From Lytechinus pictus (taxonomy: Eukaryota; Echinodermata; Echinoidea; Temnopleuroida; Toxopneustidae): a DNA stretch of 64,000 nucleotides. This document shows, piece by piece, positions 39,986 to 52,095 of the stretch (its first letter is position 1; the number at the start of each line of letters is the position of its first letter). Where the stretch lies: NCBI RefSeq assembly GCF_037042905.1, contig NC_087254.1:11889103-11953102 (forward strand), read 5' to 3'. Both the position numbers and the translations under genes were made by a program. The notes below the pieces were generated by a model. That model searched no databases. It saw only the letters and a list, made by a program, of their open reading frames with translations, and was not told the origin of the DNA.

Positions 39986-41878
39986 CTATATTAGCAAGTA
40001 AAGTATACAGAGCAAGTCAAATGTCTGAAAACAGCACCCCAGAATCACAGGAAATGCTCTTTACCGCAATATGTACATGTACAGATGTACTGATCAACCA
40101 TTTAAGTTATTATGTTAACCAACAGGAAAAAAAAAGGAGAAAAGGAACCTTTTGCAGATCATTTTCTAACGCATTCTCTGAAATCAATTCACCCATAATT
40201 TTCATTGTGTTTTAACTTCATGCGGTCTTTCAAAGGGTTCTAACACTGGATGTGTATCTTGCCAATCCCATATACTCCCACACAATACCACCTCCTATAA
40301 CAATCAATGCACAGCCAGTGTAAATATTGAAAGTAATATAAAATAAAAAAGAAAAAGAAAAATAATATGATTATCAAACAGGGAAATATGAAAGAAATAA
40401 TTGTGTTGCATGTTTTAAGTTTGCTTCAGTGGCTGCAGCTCAGCCTTTAAAGGACTTTTTGTATTGCTTATAATAACAATAACGAAACACCTTTTTAAAA
40501 AATATCATGCAGAATGCATACTTTTTTTAAGACCACGTCTATGATTAACCTCAAATTATGATGATTACATCCTAATATTCACATTATCAAATTATCAAAT
40601 ATTGAAACAAATTCATTTCTATAAAATTTAGCATTTTAAAGAAATTACCTTGTGAATTTGATGATAAAAAAAATACATGCACGTGACTTACAAATTATTA
40701 CCCAGTAATAAAAAGTAGAAGCTTATTTTCTAAAATAACTAATCAAATATATTTTATGATAAAAAAGTTAATGACAATGTATTTACATGTACATGTACAG
40801 AACCACCAATGACCAGATCTTTAATCATACTATTTTCAAAGTGATATGTCTTCACGCACCCTTTCACCAGAGAATTCAATTATTTCACAAAGCACATGTT
40901 CAATGTACCAATATACAAGTCTTCAAGCACAGACTCATAATTGACATTTCAACCAATAACAGGTCTATAGTAAAGACTAAATGACAAAAGCTCTGTCTGT
41001 GTCAAATACATTAAGAGCCAGCCACAGGACATATATATTGAATCTAGTCTCACTTCTTCAGACTCTGCATTATGCACTATGAAACCAAGGGTCTGTGTCT
41101 GCAGACTAGTACCAACTACCAATCAGCAATCGCCTATTGAAATCTGGTTCCACTCAATCTCTCCTTTACACAGGAGAAGTAGAGCAGGGTCATTGTTTAT
41201 TCCATATTTTCTGTGTTTGCAATAATTTCAAAGCTAAAATATGTAAGACCCCCCCCAAAAAAAAAAAAATCATTTTTATATTACTGTAGGGAAGAGTGCC
41301 AAAAAAAAAATGTTGATTGGTTTTAAATATACAAACTCAGATTTTTATCTTTTTTTTTTTTTTTTGGGGGGGGGGCTGCAGTATTCCCATACATATATAC
41401 CTAGATATGTTCTTCTCCTCTGCTCCTCCTGCCCCAACCCCTCTCTACTGCCCCCTTCCTCTTTCTCTGACAAAGTAGAGGACATAGGGGGGCAATTCTT
41501 GCCTGTGCCCCCTCCCCTTTGAGATGCACTAAAAATACTTTTAGTGGAATATGTCAATTTCAAAGGACCTTTGTCAAATTATTCATAGAACAAAATGACA
41601 CATCGATTTGGTAGTGAAGGCCTCTTCCATTTTTTTTTTTTTCCTTGTCAAATTTTTTCTGCAACAAATACTGTAACCTTGATTTGGTAGTGACTAGTTA
41701 AAACCTTTTTTTTTTGGGGGGGGGTTGTCAAAATTTTCTTGTACAAAATGCCCCCCTTTGGAAAATCCTGCATCCGCTCCTGCTCCGAAAATTACTTTTT
41801 TATTCCTTTGCGTACATGTTTATCTAAACATAATATCTGCATAAACCATTTGCTATATTGTATCCTGATATTATGCCG
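39986..41878. other. AT-rich DNA with homopolymer runs, no gene seen
   Basis: A-, T- and G-runs around 41250-41380 and 41630-41730. No supported exon. Confidence 0.45.
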
Positions 41879-42029
41879 GGGGCCGTGGAAGTGGGGAGCT
41901 GGAGGGGCTTCAGCCCCACCCCCACTTTTTTCCAAAACCGTGTACAAAAACGTAAAAATGACCATATGATTGTGATTTTTTGCATGATTAGCCCCCCCCC
42001 CCCCCTTTGAAAAATGTTCCGCGGCCCCT
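41879..42029. mobile_element. Small element with GGGGCCGYGG ends
   Basis: Starts gggggccgtggaagtgggga and ends gttccgcggcccc. G/C-runs lie just inside both ends. About 150 bp. Confidence 0.5.
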
Positions 42030-42414
42030 GTATGCATTGTGTACAAATGCAAAACAACACTGAAATAAATTACAATAACAATTGTTGAAATCCCTTCTTG
42101 TCAATTGCAAAAATATTTTCATGTACAAAGAGCAAGGATACCATTTTAGATTATAAAAACAAGTCACTGTATAACATTCAGATCTACAGTTCATGAATAA
42201 AACAGTCTCACAATTGTGTGCTTTTGAGCTGTTCAAATTTAAAGGTGGATAAACAACGCTGATAAGTGATAACGATTTGTCTCCCTCTTGAACAAATGTA
42301 ATTATTAGATTTGATAGTGTTTCTGAGTAACAGAACAAACATGCATCCTGGTGGATTTTCCACTGAATGTGATGACATGTATTTCACAGTGTATTCAAAC
42401 AGTTGAATATATTG

Positions 42415-42600
42415 CAGGGAATAATTTTTTCTTTATAAATTGGAATAACATCTTTGGTCATTTATAAGAGAAAAGCTCTCAACTATTAAAGTAATGTACA
42501 GTGTCCTATGTAAAAATATGCTACAAAAGACTTTATGCATAGTCAGTAATTCAAATATGTGGAGCAAATTGCAATGCTATACCAAGAAAATTATTCCCTG
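42415..42600. mobile_element. CAGGGAATAATTTT MITE, copy 1
   Basis: 186 bp with inverted ends CAGGGAATAATTTT, flanked by the exact 5-bp duplication tattg (42410-42414 and 42601-42605). Another copy is at 47964-48139. Confidence 0.82.
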
Positions 42601-42605
42601 TATTG

Positions 42606-44370
42606 TGCATGGTAGTATGACCTTTTAATATACCGAACTTGCAGAAATTATTTTTTTTTAATGATACTGAAATGTTTGGAATGATAGAATCATTCTCACT
42701 CGCATCCAAAAAGAGGTAATGATGATCATTTAATGTATATTCTCTGAATGATTAATAATCAATATTCTGTAACATTGACAATGATTATAAATGTAATAAA
42801 ATTAAAACCAACTCAACAGTTCAAAATATTGATTTGATTCACTAACCCAGGATATGTGGTACACTATCAACTATTAAAATCCTTGACTTGGAAAAGTGTG
42901 CATCATTCCTCTCATTTTGTACATGTAAGGTATCATTATGCATAGCAGACTTCAATGTACGTCAGCAGTGCGTCACGAGTGCTCTCTCCCTCTCTCTCTC
43001 ACTCCTCTCACTTAATAGCTTTCCGAAGGGGACGTTCATACAAAATGCTTCTCCCACTGCTCAATAGTGCATTGCCAAGTGTATCATAATTGATGCAGCC
43101 TCTCACATCTCCCCAAAACCTCTCTCCATCTGTTTAGGATATATTACTCCTACATGTATGTCTGTATATTGCTAGTAGTATGGTTTCCATGGAAACGTGG
43201 TGATGTCATGTATCATAGAAAGGGGAAAGGAACATATGAAAACAATGGATGGTTTGGGGGAAGTCTCTAGCATATATGTAATGTACAGTGTATATCTATC
43301 CTGGGTATGATTCTCTATATTTTTGTATCAAAATAAATATAGAGCACAACTGTCACAACATAAATGCTTTTTGTGTGACCCATGAAATTTGACTCTTTGA
43401 AATTATGTAATTTCAGTAATCTGATTCTGAAGTATATACATGTAATATTGTGTATGCAATGTCCAGTAAAACTAAAAATGTGTTAATTGTCCATGTCGTA
43501 TTCCCTCATTGTCAGTTGTTATCATCATACATAATCATATTTGAAACCAAAAACATTCACACACATTTCACACATTGATACATTTATAGTAACATTACAC
43601 ATGTACATGTACATCTCAATTTCAGGGGCTACAATTCAATGCCTACATGTAAGTACAGCCTTAAATTTGCAACATTAGCTCCATAAGCTTTAACATTGCA
43701 GTATACGGGGATTTTCCAAGGCTCTGTGAGCATTTTGGGGACGAAATCACCTCGAGTTTCCCTACAACATGTTACAGGCAAGTACAAATACTTATTTTGC
43801 TCATTTCATGAAGGTACAGTATGCATGAATACATTTTTCTAAGAAAATGCAAGTCTAACTGGTTATTAGGTCTGCTCAGTGGGTGCAAAATGGATAAGTG
43901 GGCTACATGTAGATTAAAAATAGACAATGGTCTGCAGGATTGAATAGCTTGATCTTTTTCTCCACATATACATTGTACATGTAGGCCTATAATTGACTGA
44001 TTCTGACTGAGGCTCCCGCCCTCCGTAAATTCTTTCAACACGCAAACTCACATTGTTGTACTGTAACATTATTTGAACATATTATTATAGTCCAAACAGA
44101 AACCACCGCTTGTTAAAAATGAAAGGATGATTTCATGAGAAAAGAAAATCAATATACATGTAAGGAGAGGGAAGGGGATTCCTTCACACTTTTTTTTAAT
44201 TTCATTCTCGACATCGTGTGATGGGACTATTTAAACAATCCTTTCGTATGCAATCAAAATCAAAAGTGTAGGGGAAAGACTTCTTTATGTCCCCTCCACT
44301 AATGTTAAAAAATACTATTCCAAAACCCCCTTCTTTCGTTCTCTTTTTCTTTTCTTTTTTTCTTCTTACT
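42606..44370. other. AT-rich DNA, no gene seen
   Basis: Only a CT microsatellite near 42990-43010 and scattered acatgt repeats. Confidence 0.45.
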
Positions 44371-44374
44371 TCCG

Positions 44375-44460
44375 GTTGGAACTTGGATTCGAACCTCTCG
44401 CTGCAGAATGAAGCATCTCCAGTCTGTCGCCTTACTCACTGAGCTAGCAGGAATTGTTGA
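44375..44460 (-). repeat. tRNA-derived SINE-like sequence
   Basis: The complement reads tgctagctcagtgagtaagg (box A-like) and gaggttcgaatccaag (box B). The arms between them do not fold as a tRNA. Confidence 0.5.
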
Positions 44461-45960
44461 AAGCCATGAGTTTCATAACGGTTATCAACCGATCTTACGA
44501 CTAGTCTACTCTCCAAGAGTATTGGGTATTTATTTTTCTGACTAAATAAACCGATGCCATTGGGAATTACACACACTCAAGATTTTGACGGAATAAAGCC
44601 ATATTTTGGTACGTATGTATCCAACTTTTCCTTCCTAAATCTCTTAGATATATGTTAGATACATGTAATTCTTGACAAACCTCCATATATTTTTGTTCAA
44701 TTTTAGTGGAGGGGACATATGGAAGTCTTGCCAGTGTAGGCCCTACATTCTTGATGGAACTGGCTTTAACACCACAGTGAAAGCAATATGCAGGACTGAG
44801 GGCAATAACCCCCCCCCCCCCCAAATGAAAAACTCTTTAGACAACAAATGGTGTCCCAACCTCCATGAAGGCCCGTATAATATAATCACTATACAATAAT
44901 TTTTACAATTTTAATATCGGGACAAGATTATGCTAACTGTAATAAAGCTGTATTAAAATAAACATCTATGGAGAACATGTCTTATAAAATAAAATGCTTT
45001 CCTATTCTTGTTGTTTACAGGTAAAGCCTCAAGATGAATAGGATTCCTGAAGAGCTCTGCACACAATGCATGGGGACACAAAAGGCAGTGTCTGGAAACT
45101 ATTGAAACCCTAGCTTACCCCTAAAAAGTTCAATAGAACCTCATGCCTGGAGCTATAGGATCAATCGAGTCAATGGATTTTTAAGAAAAGCCATTCAATC
45201 ATTTAAATGGTGTTCTCAAATTTAGGCTCATTCTGAAATATTTTCACAAAGTTATTGAGCTCACTGACTTGAAAAGAGAAGGTCATAATATTCCTCTGCT
45301 CATCTAGATACAGAAAGCTTGCCACATACTGTTCAGTATGAAATTTCTCTTTTTTCACAAAATAGTTAAACATTTGTCAGGCCTCTTGTTTTTTTTGGGG
45401 TTTTTTTTTTACTGTGTGCCTAGTCCTTGACAACCAAAATATGCAAAATTGCAAATAGTTATAATACAATAGCTAACAAGTGGAATTGTCATGCCTGGTC
45501 CAGGATTCTATCAAAATCTGGCTTATGAAATCAATATTTTGAGCTGTATAATGACCAACTATACGACTCATGGACATTTTTAGGATTATTGGGGCAATTT
45601 TTATCAAAAATTAAAGCTAAGTTTGGGTAAATGTAAACATTACCTACATGTATTTCCGAAATTCAGAAATATTGTCAGATTAAAAATAAATCACAAGCTG
45701 TGTGAAATATGTGAACTAACATCAAAAATAGATAAATTTCTGATAATAATAACTAAGTAACTGTAATATGTCTATAATTTCTATGTTTGCGCTTCTCCTA
45801 CACTTATCTCACTAATTTCACCACCAGGTTGATTTTCTGTGACCCTCCACACACACTAGTCCTTTACCTTTTACTATCATTTTTCTAAGAAGACAAACAC
45901 TTCATTTTCATTAACACTTTATCAATGTTTGTTTTTTCCCTTGTATGTTTAGTCTTTGTA
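44461..45960. other. AT-rich DNA, no gene seen
   Basis: A C-run at 44810-44822 and A/T-rich sequence. No supported exon or repeat. Confidence 0.45.
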
Positions 45961-45964
45961 TGTT

Positions 45965-46183
45965 CTGTTTTGTATTCCTTTTCTTTCTTTCTTTATTGGG
46001 CTGGAACTACTAATATCCAACAGACCTTTAATGCCAGTCCACACTCGAAGCCTGTTTAACATGTACATTATTTTACTGTATTGTCATTTTCGTAACTTTG
46101 TATTTTTCTTTCTTGCCATTATGTAATTTCTCATTTACCTTATGTTATTTTTGTCAAGTGAAATAAAAATGAATTGAATTGAA
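45965..46183 (+). repeat. LINE 3' end with AATTGAATTG tail
   Basis: tgggctggaactactaatat, then ctttaatgccagtccacact and a terminal aaataaaaatgaattgaatt. This is the typical layout of a CR1-like 3' UTR plus short-repeat tail. Confidence 0.5.
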
Positions 46184-46354
46184 TAGGTAAAAATTACTTT
46201 AAAATGTCAAAATGAAAAAGTTGAGTCCCTGAATATATTATTGTTCTGCAGTTTGGAACAAACCCTTTCCTAAATGTTGAGCAAGACATAAATTTCAAGA
46301 CAATGCAAAGTCAAATGAACTCATTCCACTTCTTGTCTTGTCTTGGGTAAAGTC

Positions 46355-46411
46355 GGCATATGCAGACATGCTGTACTCCGCCAACTTTATTGATGAGTGT
46401 GAGATCACCAA
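46355..46411 (+). other. Short exon-like segment of unknown origin
   Basis: Between gtaaag and gtaagc the plus strand reads SAYADMLYSANFIDECEIT in an open frame. It looks protein-like, but no neighbouring exon was found. It may be chance or a stray exon fragment. Confidence 0.2.
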
Positions 46412-47963
46412 GTAAGCAGGTCACTTACTAGGTTTTTGAGTGATTTTGGATTTTATAAAATAATTTATTTTACAATAGTGCTGTTATAAAGAAAATTCTG
46501 TCAATATATCGCTAAAAATATCTTGCCGATATCGAGAACCACCGACAAAAGAACATTTTATTAATACGTGACAGTTCCGTTTATTACATAGAAAATCAAT
46601 ATGCATTGCAGTGATTAGCGATGTCACAATACTCACGCTGGTCAAAATTTATATCTACCACTGTACCAACAACGCTTTAAAATCCATGTACATCGAATCT
46701 ACGAGTACATAACTGTTATAAAAAACATATTTAGCAATAGCATGAATACATCCTTACGTTTCACGTTTTGAGCATTATTTTAGGGTTGGATGAAATTTCA
46801 TTGATAAATTGGGGGCTTTTGGGACATCGTTCTGAGCAGTCAATGACTTTCGCCTATCCGCCATTTTGGATTTTGTGCTGTTACATCTTCGAACGTACAT
46901 TGTAGAGAGCAGCAACACACGGCCGTGTTGCTTCTACATGTACGTTATTGGGTACTTGTACTAGGTACAAATACAAATATTCGAATGAAAAAATGTCAAA
47001 CATTGATAAGAACAATGCTCAACAGTGCATTAATTATCAGGGTATTCCAATGATCACAGATACATGTACATACATGTACTACCATACCCCTCATTTTCCA
47101 TTCAGCTAGTGTGATCAATCACTCATGTTAGTAACTGTAAAACTACCAAACATGGGGCCTTTTTTATAAAACTTGTTATACAGTTATACTATTATAATCG
47201 TATAACTTATAGGAACAAACTTGCAATAACAGTTTTATATTATGGGAGCCCCATGTCTGCGCACCTAAAAATTAACTTAAGATTAATTCTGAATTTCATT
47301 CTATTTCACAGAAAATGTTTATGAGTGTGCCAAAATCTCATAAAAATTTGTGAGAAATATATGATTTTCTTAGAAAAAACTCGGCCAGTCACTTTTAGAT
47401 TGAACAAAAAGATGGTGCCCCATGTCTGTGCACCTATTGTCCTATTCACTTTACACATGATTCTGGGATTTTGATGGGAAAGGCTGCATTTTAAAGGCTT
47501 TCACATCACATGAAATTCAATATTTTTCCACCATTTTGAGTCTTTTTTTAAAATGTCTATGTAGTGCAGGTGTAGAATTGTAGTCTAGTTTGACTAGAAT
47601 CGCACAGATACATGTGAGCACCGACAAGGGGGACTGCGCAGATGCAGACTTGGGGACCTTACCATACATGTACTACCTGTCTATAGACTTAGTAACTGAA
47701 ATCATTCAATTTTGATTGGCTGATAGTGATAGTTAATGTATAAAAATTAAGTTTTATGAAAATTCCAAAGGTCCAGGAGAGTAACCTTGCATTACATTTA
47801 AGGTAGTTTAAAGCAAATTTACAACATGAGTCATGAATAAATTCCTGTCATGTCATGCCAGTCCAAAAACTTTGGTCCGACCAAAGACACTTTGAACTTT
47901 GGTCCAAACCTACCTCAAGTGATGTTCGTGTAGGCTCCACTCCACTTCACTACCGCTACACTA
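46412..47963. other. AT-rich DNA, no gene seen
   Basis: A 29-codon minus-strand frame starts at 46864 (MADRRKSL) but ends in a stop without a donor. Otherwise nothing is recognised. Confidence 0.4.
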
Positions 47964-48139
47964 CAGGGAATAATTTTACTTTACAAATTTGAGTAGCATT
48001 TTTGGTCTGAAGAGAAAAGCTCTCAATTAAGTAATGTACAGTCCTATGTAAAAATATGCTATGCAAAAGAATTAATGCATAGCACTCTTTCAAAAATGTG
48101 GAGCAAATTACGATGCGATACCAGGAAAATTATTCCCTG
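47964..48139. mobile_element. CAGGGAATAATTTT MITE, copy 2
   Basis: 176 bp with the same ends as copy 1, flanked by the exact 5-bp duplication cacta (47959-47963 and 48140-48144). The interior is similar (gagaaaagctctcaa, taaaaatatgcta). Confidence 0.82.
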
Positions 48140-48365
48140 CACTATGCTACACCTACCCGAACATCAAGGCACAAAACTCGCTCTGATACTCGGAGTGACA
48201 AAGGTGGAACTTTATAGGGGGAAAATATAAAACTCATGCAACAAAATGACCTTACAATTCATTTATAACAAGTAAACAACTCATCTTACATTTCACAAGG
48301 TTTCACTTCTTTTCCATGCTTCTATCAGTTTCAAAATTGGTGATTTAGAGCCAGTAGGACCTATC

Positions 48366-48628
48366 GGTTTCCTCACGCGTATTAATCCACTGCCGATTGC
48401 AAAACATCGCAAAAGCAAATTGCGCGGAAATTGCAGCTCAATTCGTGAATATTCAAGATAGGACTATAGATCAGGATGGTTTTGCATTTGCATGAGATCT
48501 CGATCCAGTCCTATCATGAATATTCATGTCATGAATTGAGCTGCGAATTCCACGCTTGCGCAATTTGCGTTTGCGATGTTTTGGAATCGGCAATGAATTA
48601 ATACGTGTGTGGAAACCGTAGACCAAAA
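48366..48628. mobile_element. CGGTTTCC inverted-repeat element
   Basis: Arms of about 110 bp from cggtttcctcacgcgtatta to atacgtgtgtggaaaccg, including gcgatgttttgg-type blocks, fold on each other with mismatches. Confidence 0.65.
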
Positions 48629-48716
48629 GCTTCAGTCTCTGTATTTTGGTTGTTACGCTGAACTGCGTTGGCTCACTCACTGCTCACCAATGGGGATAGT
48701 AAAATGTCAGAAATTG

Positions 48717-49334
48717 TTAAAGGAGAATGAAACCCTTGAAACCAGCTGAATCCATATCAAAGAGAAAAATCAAAGAAACATATTGTTGAAAGTTTGAGGA
48801 AGATTGAATGAATAATAAGAAAGTTATGAGCATTTGAATATTGAGATCACTAATGCCATGTAGATCCTCCCATTGGCAATGCGACCAAGATCTGTGATGT
48901 CACACACGTACAACTCCCTCATTGCTTTAGTACTTATTTCACTTATATTCTCACTTTTATAGAATCTATCACAAGGTGAGGTGTTCTCTTTATGAGAGGA
49001 CAAGTACAGAGGTTTCACAACATTATATCATTGATGAATCGTTTGTCATATGATTAGAATGAGCAAAAAGAGATGTTTTGGGGTATATTTTCACTTTCAG
49101 TGTCCAAAAGGGGAGAGTTGTTCATCTGTGATATCATAGATCTTGGTTGCGTTGCCAATGGGAGGATCTCCATAGCATTAGTGATCTCGACATTCAAATG
49201 CTCATAACTCTTCTAAGTTCTATTGCTAGTCCTATTTTACTAAAACTTTTGTTGATCTTATTCTTTGATTTTTCTGCTTTCACAAAACTCAAAAGCTAAC
49301 TTGCTCCAACTCCAAGAGTTTCATTCTCCTTTAA
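48717..49334. mobile_element. AAAGGAGAATGAAAC inverted-repeat element
   Basis: About 620 bp, starting aaaggagaatgaaaccctt and ending agagtttcattctccttt. The inner block cctcccattggcaatgcgac is repeated in inverse. Non-coding. Confidence 0.75.
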
Positions 49335-49548
49335 ATTAATCCCTAGAAATGACGGTTATTCCTGTCTATGGAAACCGATACTGGCTGAATACAGACTAAA
49401 ATCACTGTCCCTACACTAAAATTTGCCTTAAATCTGGTCAGTCAACATATACTGTAGCAGCATCACCACACATCTGCACCACACACTATGCACTGCACTG
49501 CAGCACTTCACACGGGAAATAATAAGATGGCAAATATAGCGATCTTCA

Positions 49549-49566
49549 ACGCTTATATATAAGCGT
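49549..49566. repeat. Terminal 18-bp perfect palindrome (left)
   Basis: ACGCTTATATATAAGCGT, 24 bp inside the left end of the fold-back element. Confidence 0.85.
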
Positions 49567-51797
49567 CGAAATTTGTAGCCATCTCCTTGTATTAGTCTAT
49601 AATATACGACGTGTCAAATTGTAGCGAACTAGTTCGCCATTTCCAGATCTCCTCTATATATATATATACGAGGGGGAATTGTAGCGAACTAGTTCGCTAT
49701 TTTCCAGATCTCCTCTATATACAAACGACGGGAAATTGTAGCGAACTAGTTCGCTATTTTTCGGATCTCCTCGATATATACACGAGGGGAATTGTAGCGA
49801 ACTAGTTCGCTATTTTCCAGATCTCCTCTATATACAAACGACGGGAAATTGTAGCGAACTAGTTCGCTATTTTTCGGATCTCCTCGATATATACACGAGG
49901 GGAATTGTAGCGAACTAGTTCGCTATTTTCCAGATCTCCTCTATATACAAACGACGGGAAATTGTAGCGAACTAGTTCGCTATTTTTCGGATCTCCTCGA
50001 TATATACACGAGGGGAATTGTAGCGAACTAGTTCGCTATTTTCCAGATCTCCTCTATATACAAACGACGGGAAATTGTAGCGAACTAGTTCGCTATTTTT
50101 CGGATCTCCTCGATATATACACAAGGGGAATTGTAGCGAACTAGTTCGCTATTTTCCAGATCTCCTCTATATACATACTACGGGATTTGTAGCGAACTAG
50201 TTCGCTATTTTTCGGATCTCCTCGATATGTACACGAGGGGGAATTGTAGCGAACTAGTTCGCTATTTTTTTATTTTTCCAGATCTCCTCTATATACATAC
50301 GACGGGATTTGTAGCGAACTATATACGAGGGGGCATTGTAGCGAACTAGTTCGCTATTTTTTTGATCTCCTCTATATATACACCAGGGGGGAATTGTAGC
50401 AAACTAGTTCGCTATTTTTCGGATCTCCTCTACATGTATACGACAGGAAATTGTTGCAAACTAGTTCGCCATTTCTCATCTCCTCTCTAAAATATAAACA
50501 TGGCAAACTGTAGCGAACTAGTTGGCAATTTTTCTGATCTCTTCATATACACGAGGGGGAAATTGTAGCGAACTAGTTGTCATTTTTTCCAAAGCTTACA
50601 TTATTGTGAAGGCTTCAAAGTGAAAATCTGCAGGTTTTGGCTGTATATATTGATGCCATATTGTCAAATTGTAGCAGACTAGTTCGCTATTTTCCAGATC
50701 TCCTCTATATATATATACGAGGGGGAATTGTAGCGAACCAGTTCGCTATTTTCCAGATCTCCTCTATATCCATACGACGGGATTTGTAGCTAACTAGTTC
50801 GCTACTTTTCGGATCTCCTCTATAAAATTATATACACGAGGGGGAATTGTAGCGAACTAGTTCGCTACAATTCCGTCTCTTGTATATATAAAGATTAGAA
50901 AAATAGCGAACTAGTTCACTAATTCCTCCTCGTGTATAAAATTTTATAGAGGAGATCCGAAAAATAGCAAACTAGTTCGCTACAATTTTCCGTCGTATAT
51001 ATAAAGAGGAGATCCAAAAAATAGCGAACTAGTTCGCTACAAAAGAAGAGATCCGAAAAATAGCGAACTAGTTCGCTATGATTTCCCGTCGTATATATAG
51101 GGAGAGGAAATCCGAAAAATAGCGAACAAATCCCGTAGTATGTATCTAGAGGAGATCTGGAAAATAGCGAACTAGTTCGCTACAATTCCCCCTCGTGTAT
51201 ATATCGAGGAGATCCGAAAAATAGCGAACTAGTTCGCTACAATTTTCTGTCGTATATAGAGGAGATCCGAAAAATAGCGAACTAGTTCGCTACAAAAGAA
51301 GAGATCCGAAAAATAGCGAACTAGTTCGCTACAATTTCCCGTCGTATATATATATAGAGGAGATCTGGAAAATAGCGAACTAGTTCGCTACAATTTCCCG
51401 TCGTATATATATATAGAGGAAATCCGAAAAATAGCGAACTAGTTCGCTACAAATCCCGTAGTATGTATCTAGAGGAGATCTGGAAAATAGCGAACTAGTT
51501 CGCTACAATTCCCCCTCGTGTATATATATCGAGGAGATCCGAAAAATAGCGAACTAGTTCGCTACAATTTCCCGTCGTTTGTATATAGAGGAGATCTAGA
51601 AAATAGCGAACTAGTTCGCTACAATTCCCCCTCGTATATATATATATAGAGGAGATCTGGAAAATAGCGAACTAGTTCGCTACAATTCCCCCTCGTATAT
51701 ATATATATAGAGGAGATCTGGAAATAGCGAACTAGTTCGCTACAATTTGACACGTCGTATATTATAGACTAATACAAGGAGATGGCTACAAATTTCG

Positions 51798-51815
51798 ACG
51801 CTTATATATAAGCGT
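51798..51815. repeat. Terminal 18-bp perfect palindrome (right)
   Basis: ACGCTTATATATAAGCGT, 24 bp inside the right end of the fold-back element, mirror of 49549-49566. Confidence 0.85.
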
Positions 51816-52031
51816 TGAAGATCGCTATATTTGCCATCTATAAAATACCGCTTCACACTCCTATCGAGTCCTAAAACCTCTGCCGACGCCAACGTATGCC
51901 GCACGGTACTGCACCCCAGCACTTACCCGTCGACGTATACCGCCGGTGGTGTTGCATATTTTCACGGAGAACTGAGACAGGTGTTAAATAGACACCGTAA
52001 ATCATAAATAATAGACAGTTTGAACACTTAC

Positions 52032-52095
52032 CAGACACATGGCCAACTGAGTATCCTTCTGTAGAATGATTACTGAAAACTGATCGAAGGTCCAT
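52032..52095 (-). CDS. Candidate first exon of a minus-strand gene, possibly SGSM3
   Basis: Begins ATG (MDLRSVFSNHSTEGYSVGHVS) and ends at a strong donor, TCTG|gtaagt, in phase 1. GC-richer sequence lies upstream. It could splice in frame to 39985-39908. The fold-back element lies 190 bp downstream, inside the would-be intron. I do not recognise the protein, and no comparison supports it. Confidence 0.4.

Larger units (their letters stand above)
49525..51839. mobile_element. Fold-back element built of palindrome-bearing tandem repeats
   Basis: The outer roughly 110 bp of each end are exact inverse copies (agatggcaaatatagcgatc inwards), each holding the palindrome ACGCTTATATATAAGCGT. Between them are about three dozen units with a mean spacing near 57 bp. 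Each is centred on AGCGAACTAGTTCGCT and joined by spacers with gatctcctc and TATA-rich sequence. Units read one way on the left and the other way on the right, turning round at a 28-bp perfect palindrome at 50845-50872. No protein is encoded. The layout recalls sea urchin TU and Drosophila FB elements, though I do not recognise this family. Confidence 0.88.

Noticed and set aside
46778-46864. Minus-strand start MADRRKSL resembling the human TAB1 N-terminus
   Set aside because: It is on the opposite strand to TAB1, ends in a stop after 29 codons with no donor before it, and the similarity is a few residues.
49600-51740. Regular repeats with spacers resembling a CRISPR array
   Set aside because: The spacers are not unique, units alternate between two types, orientation reverses inside the array, and the surroundings are animal DNA with no cas genes.
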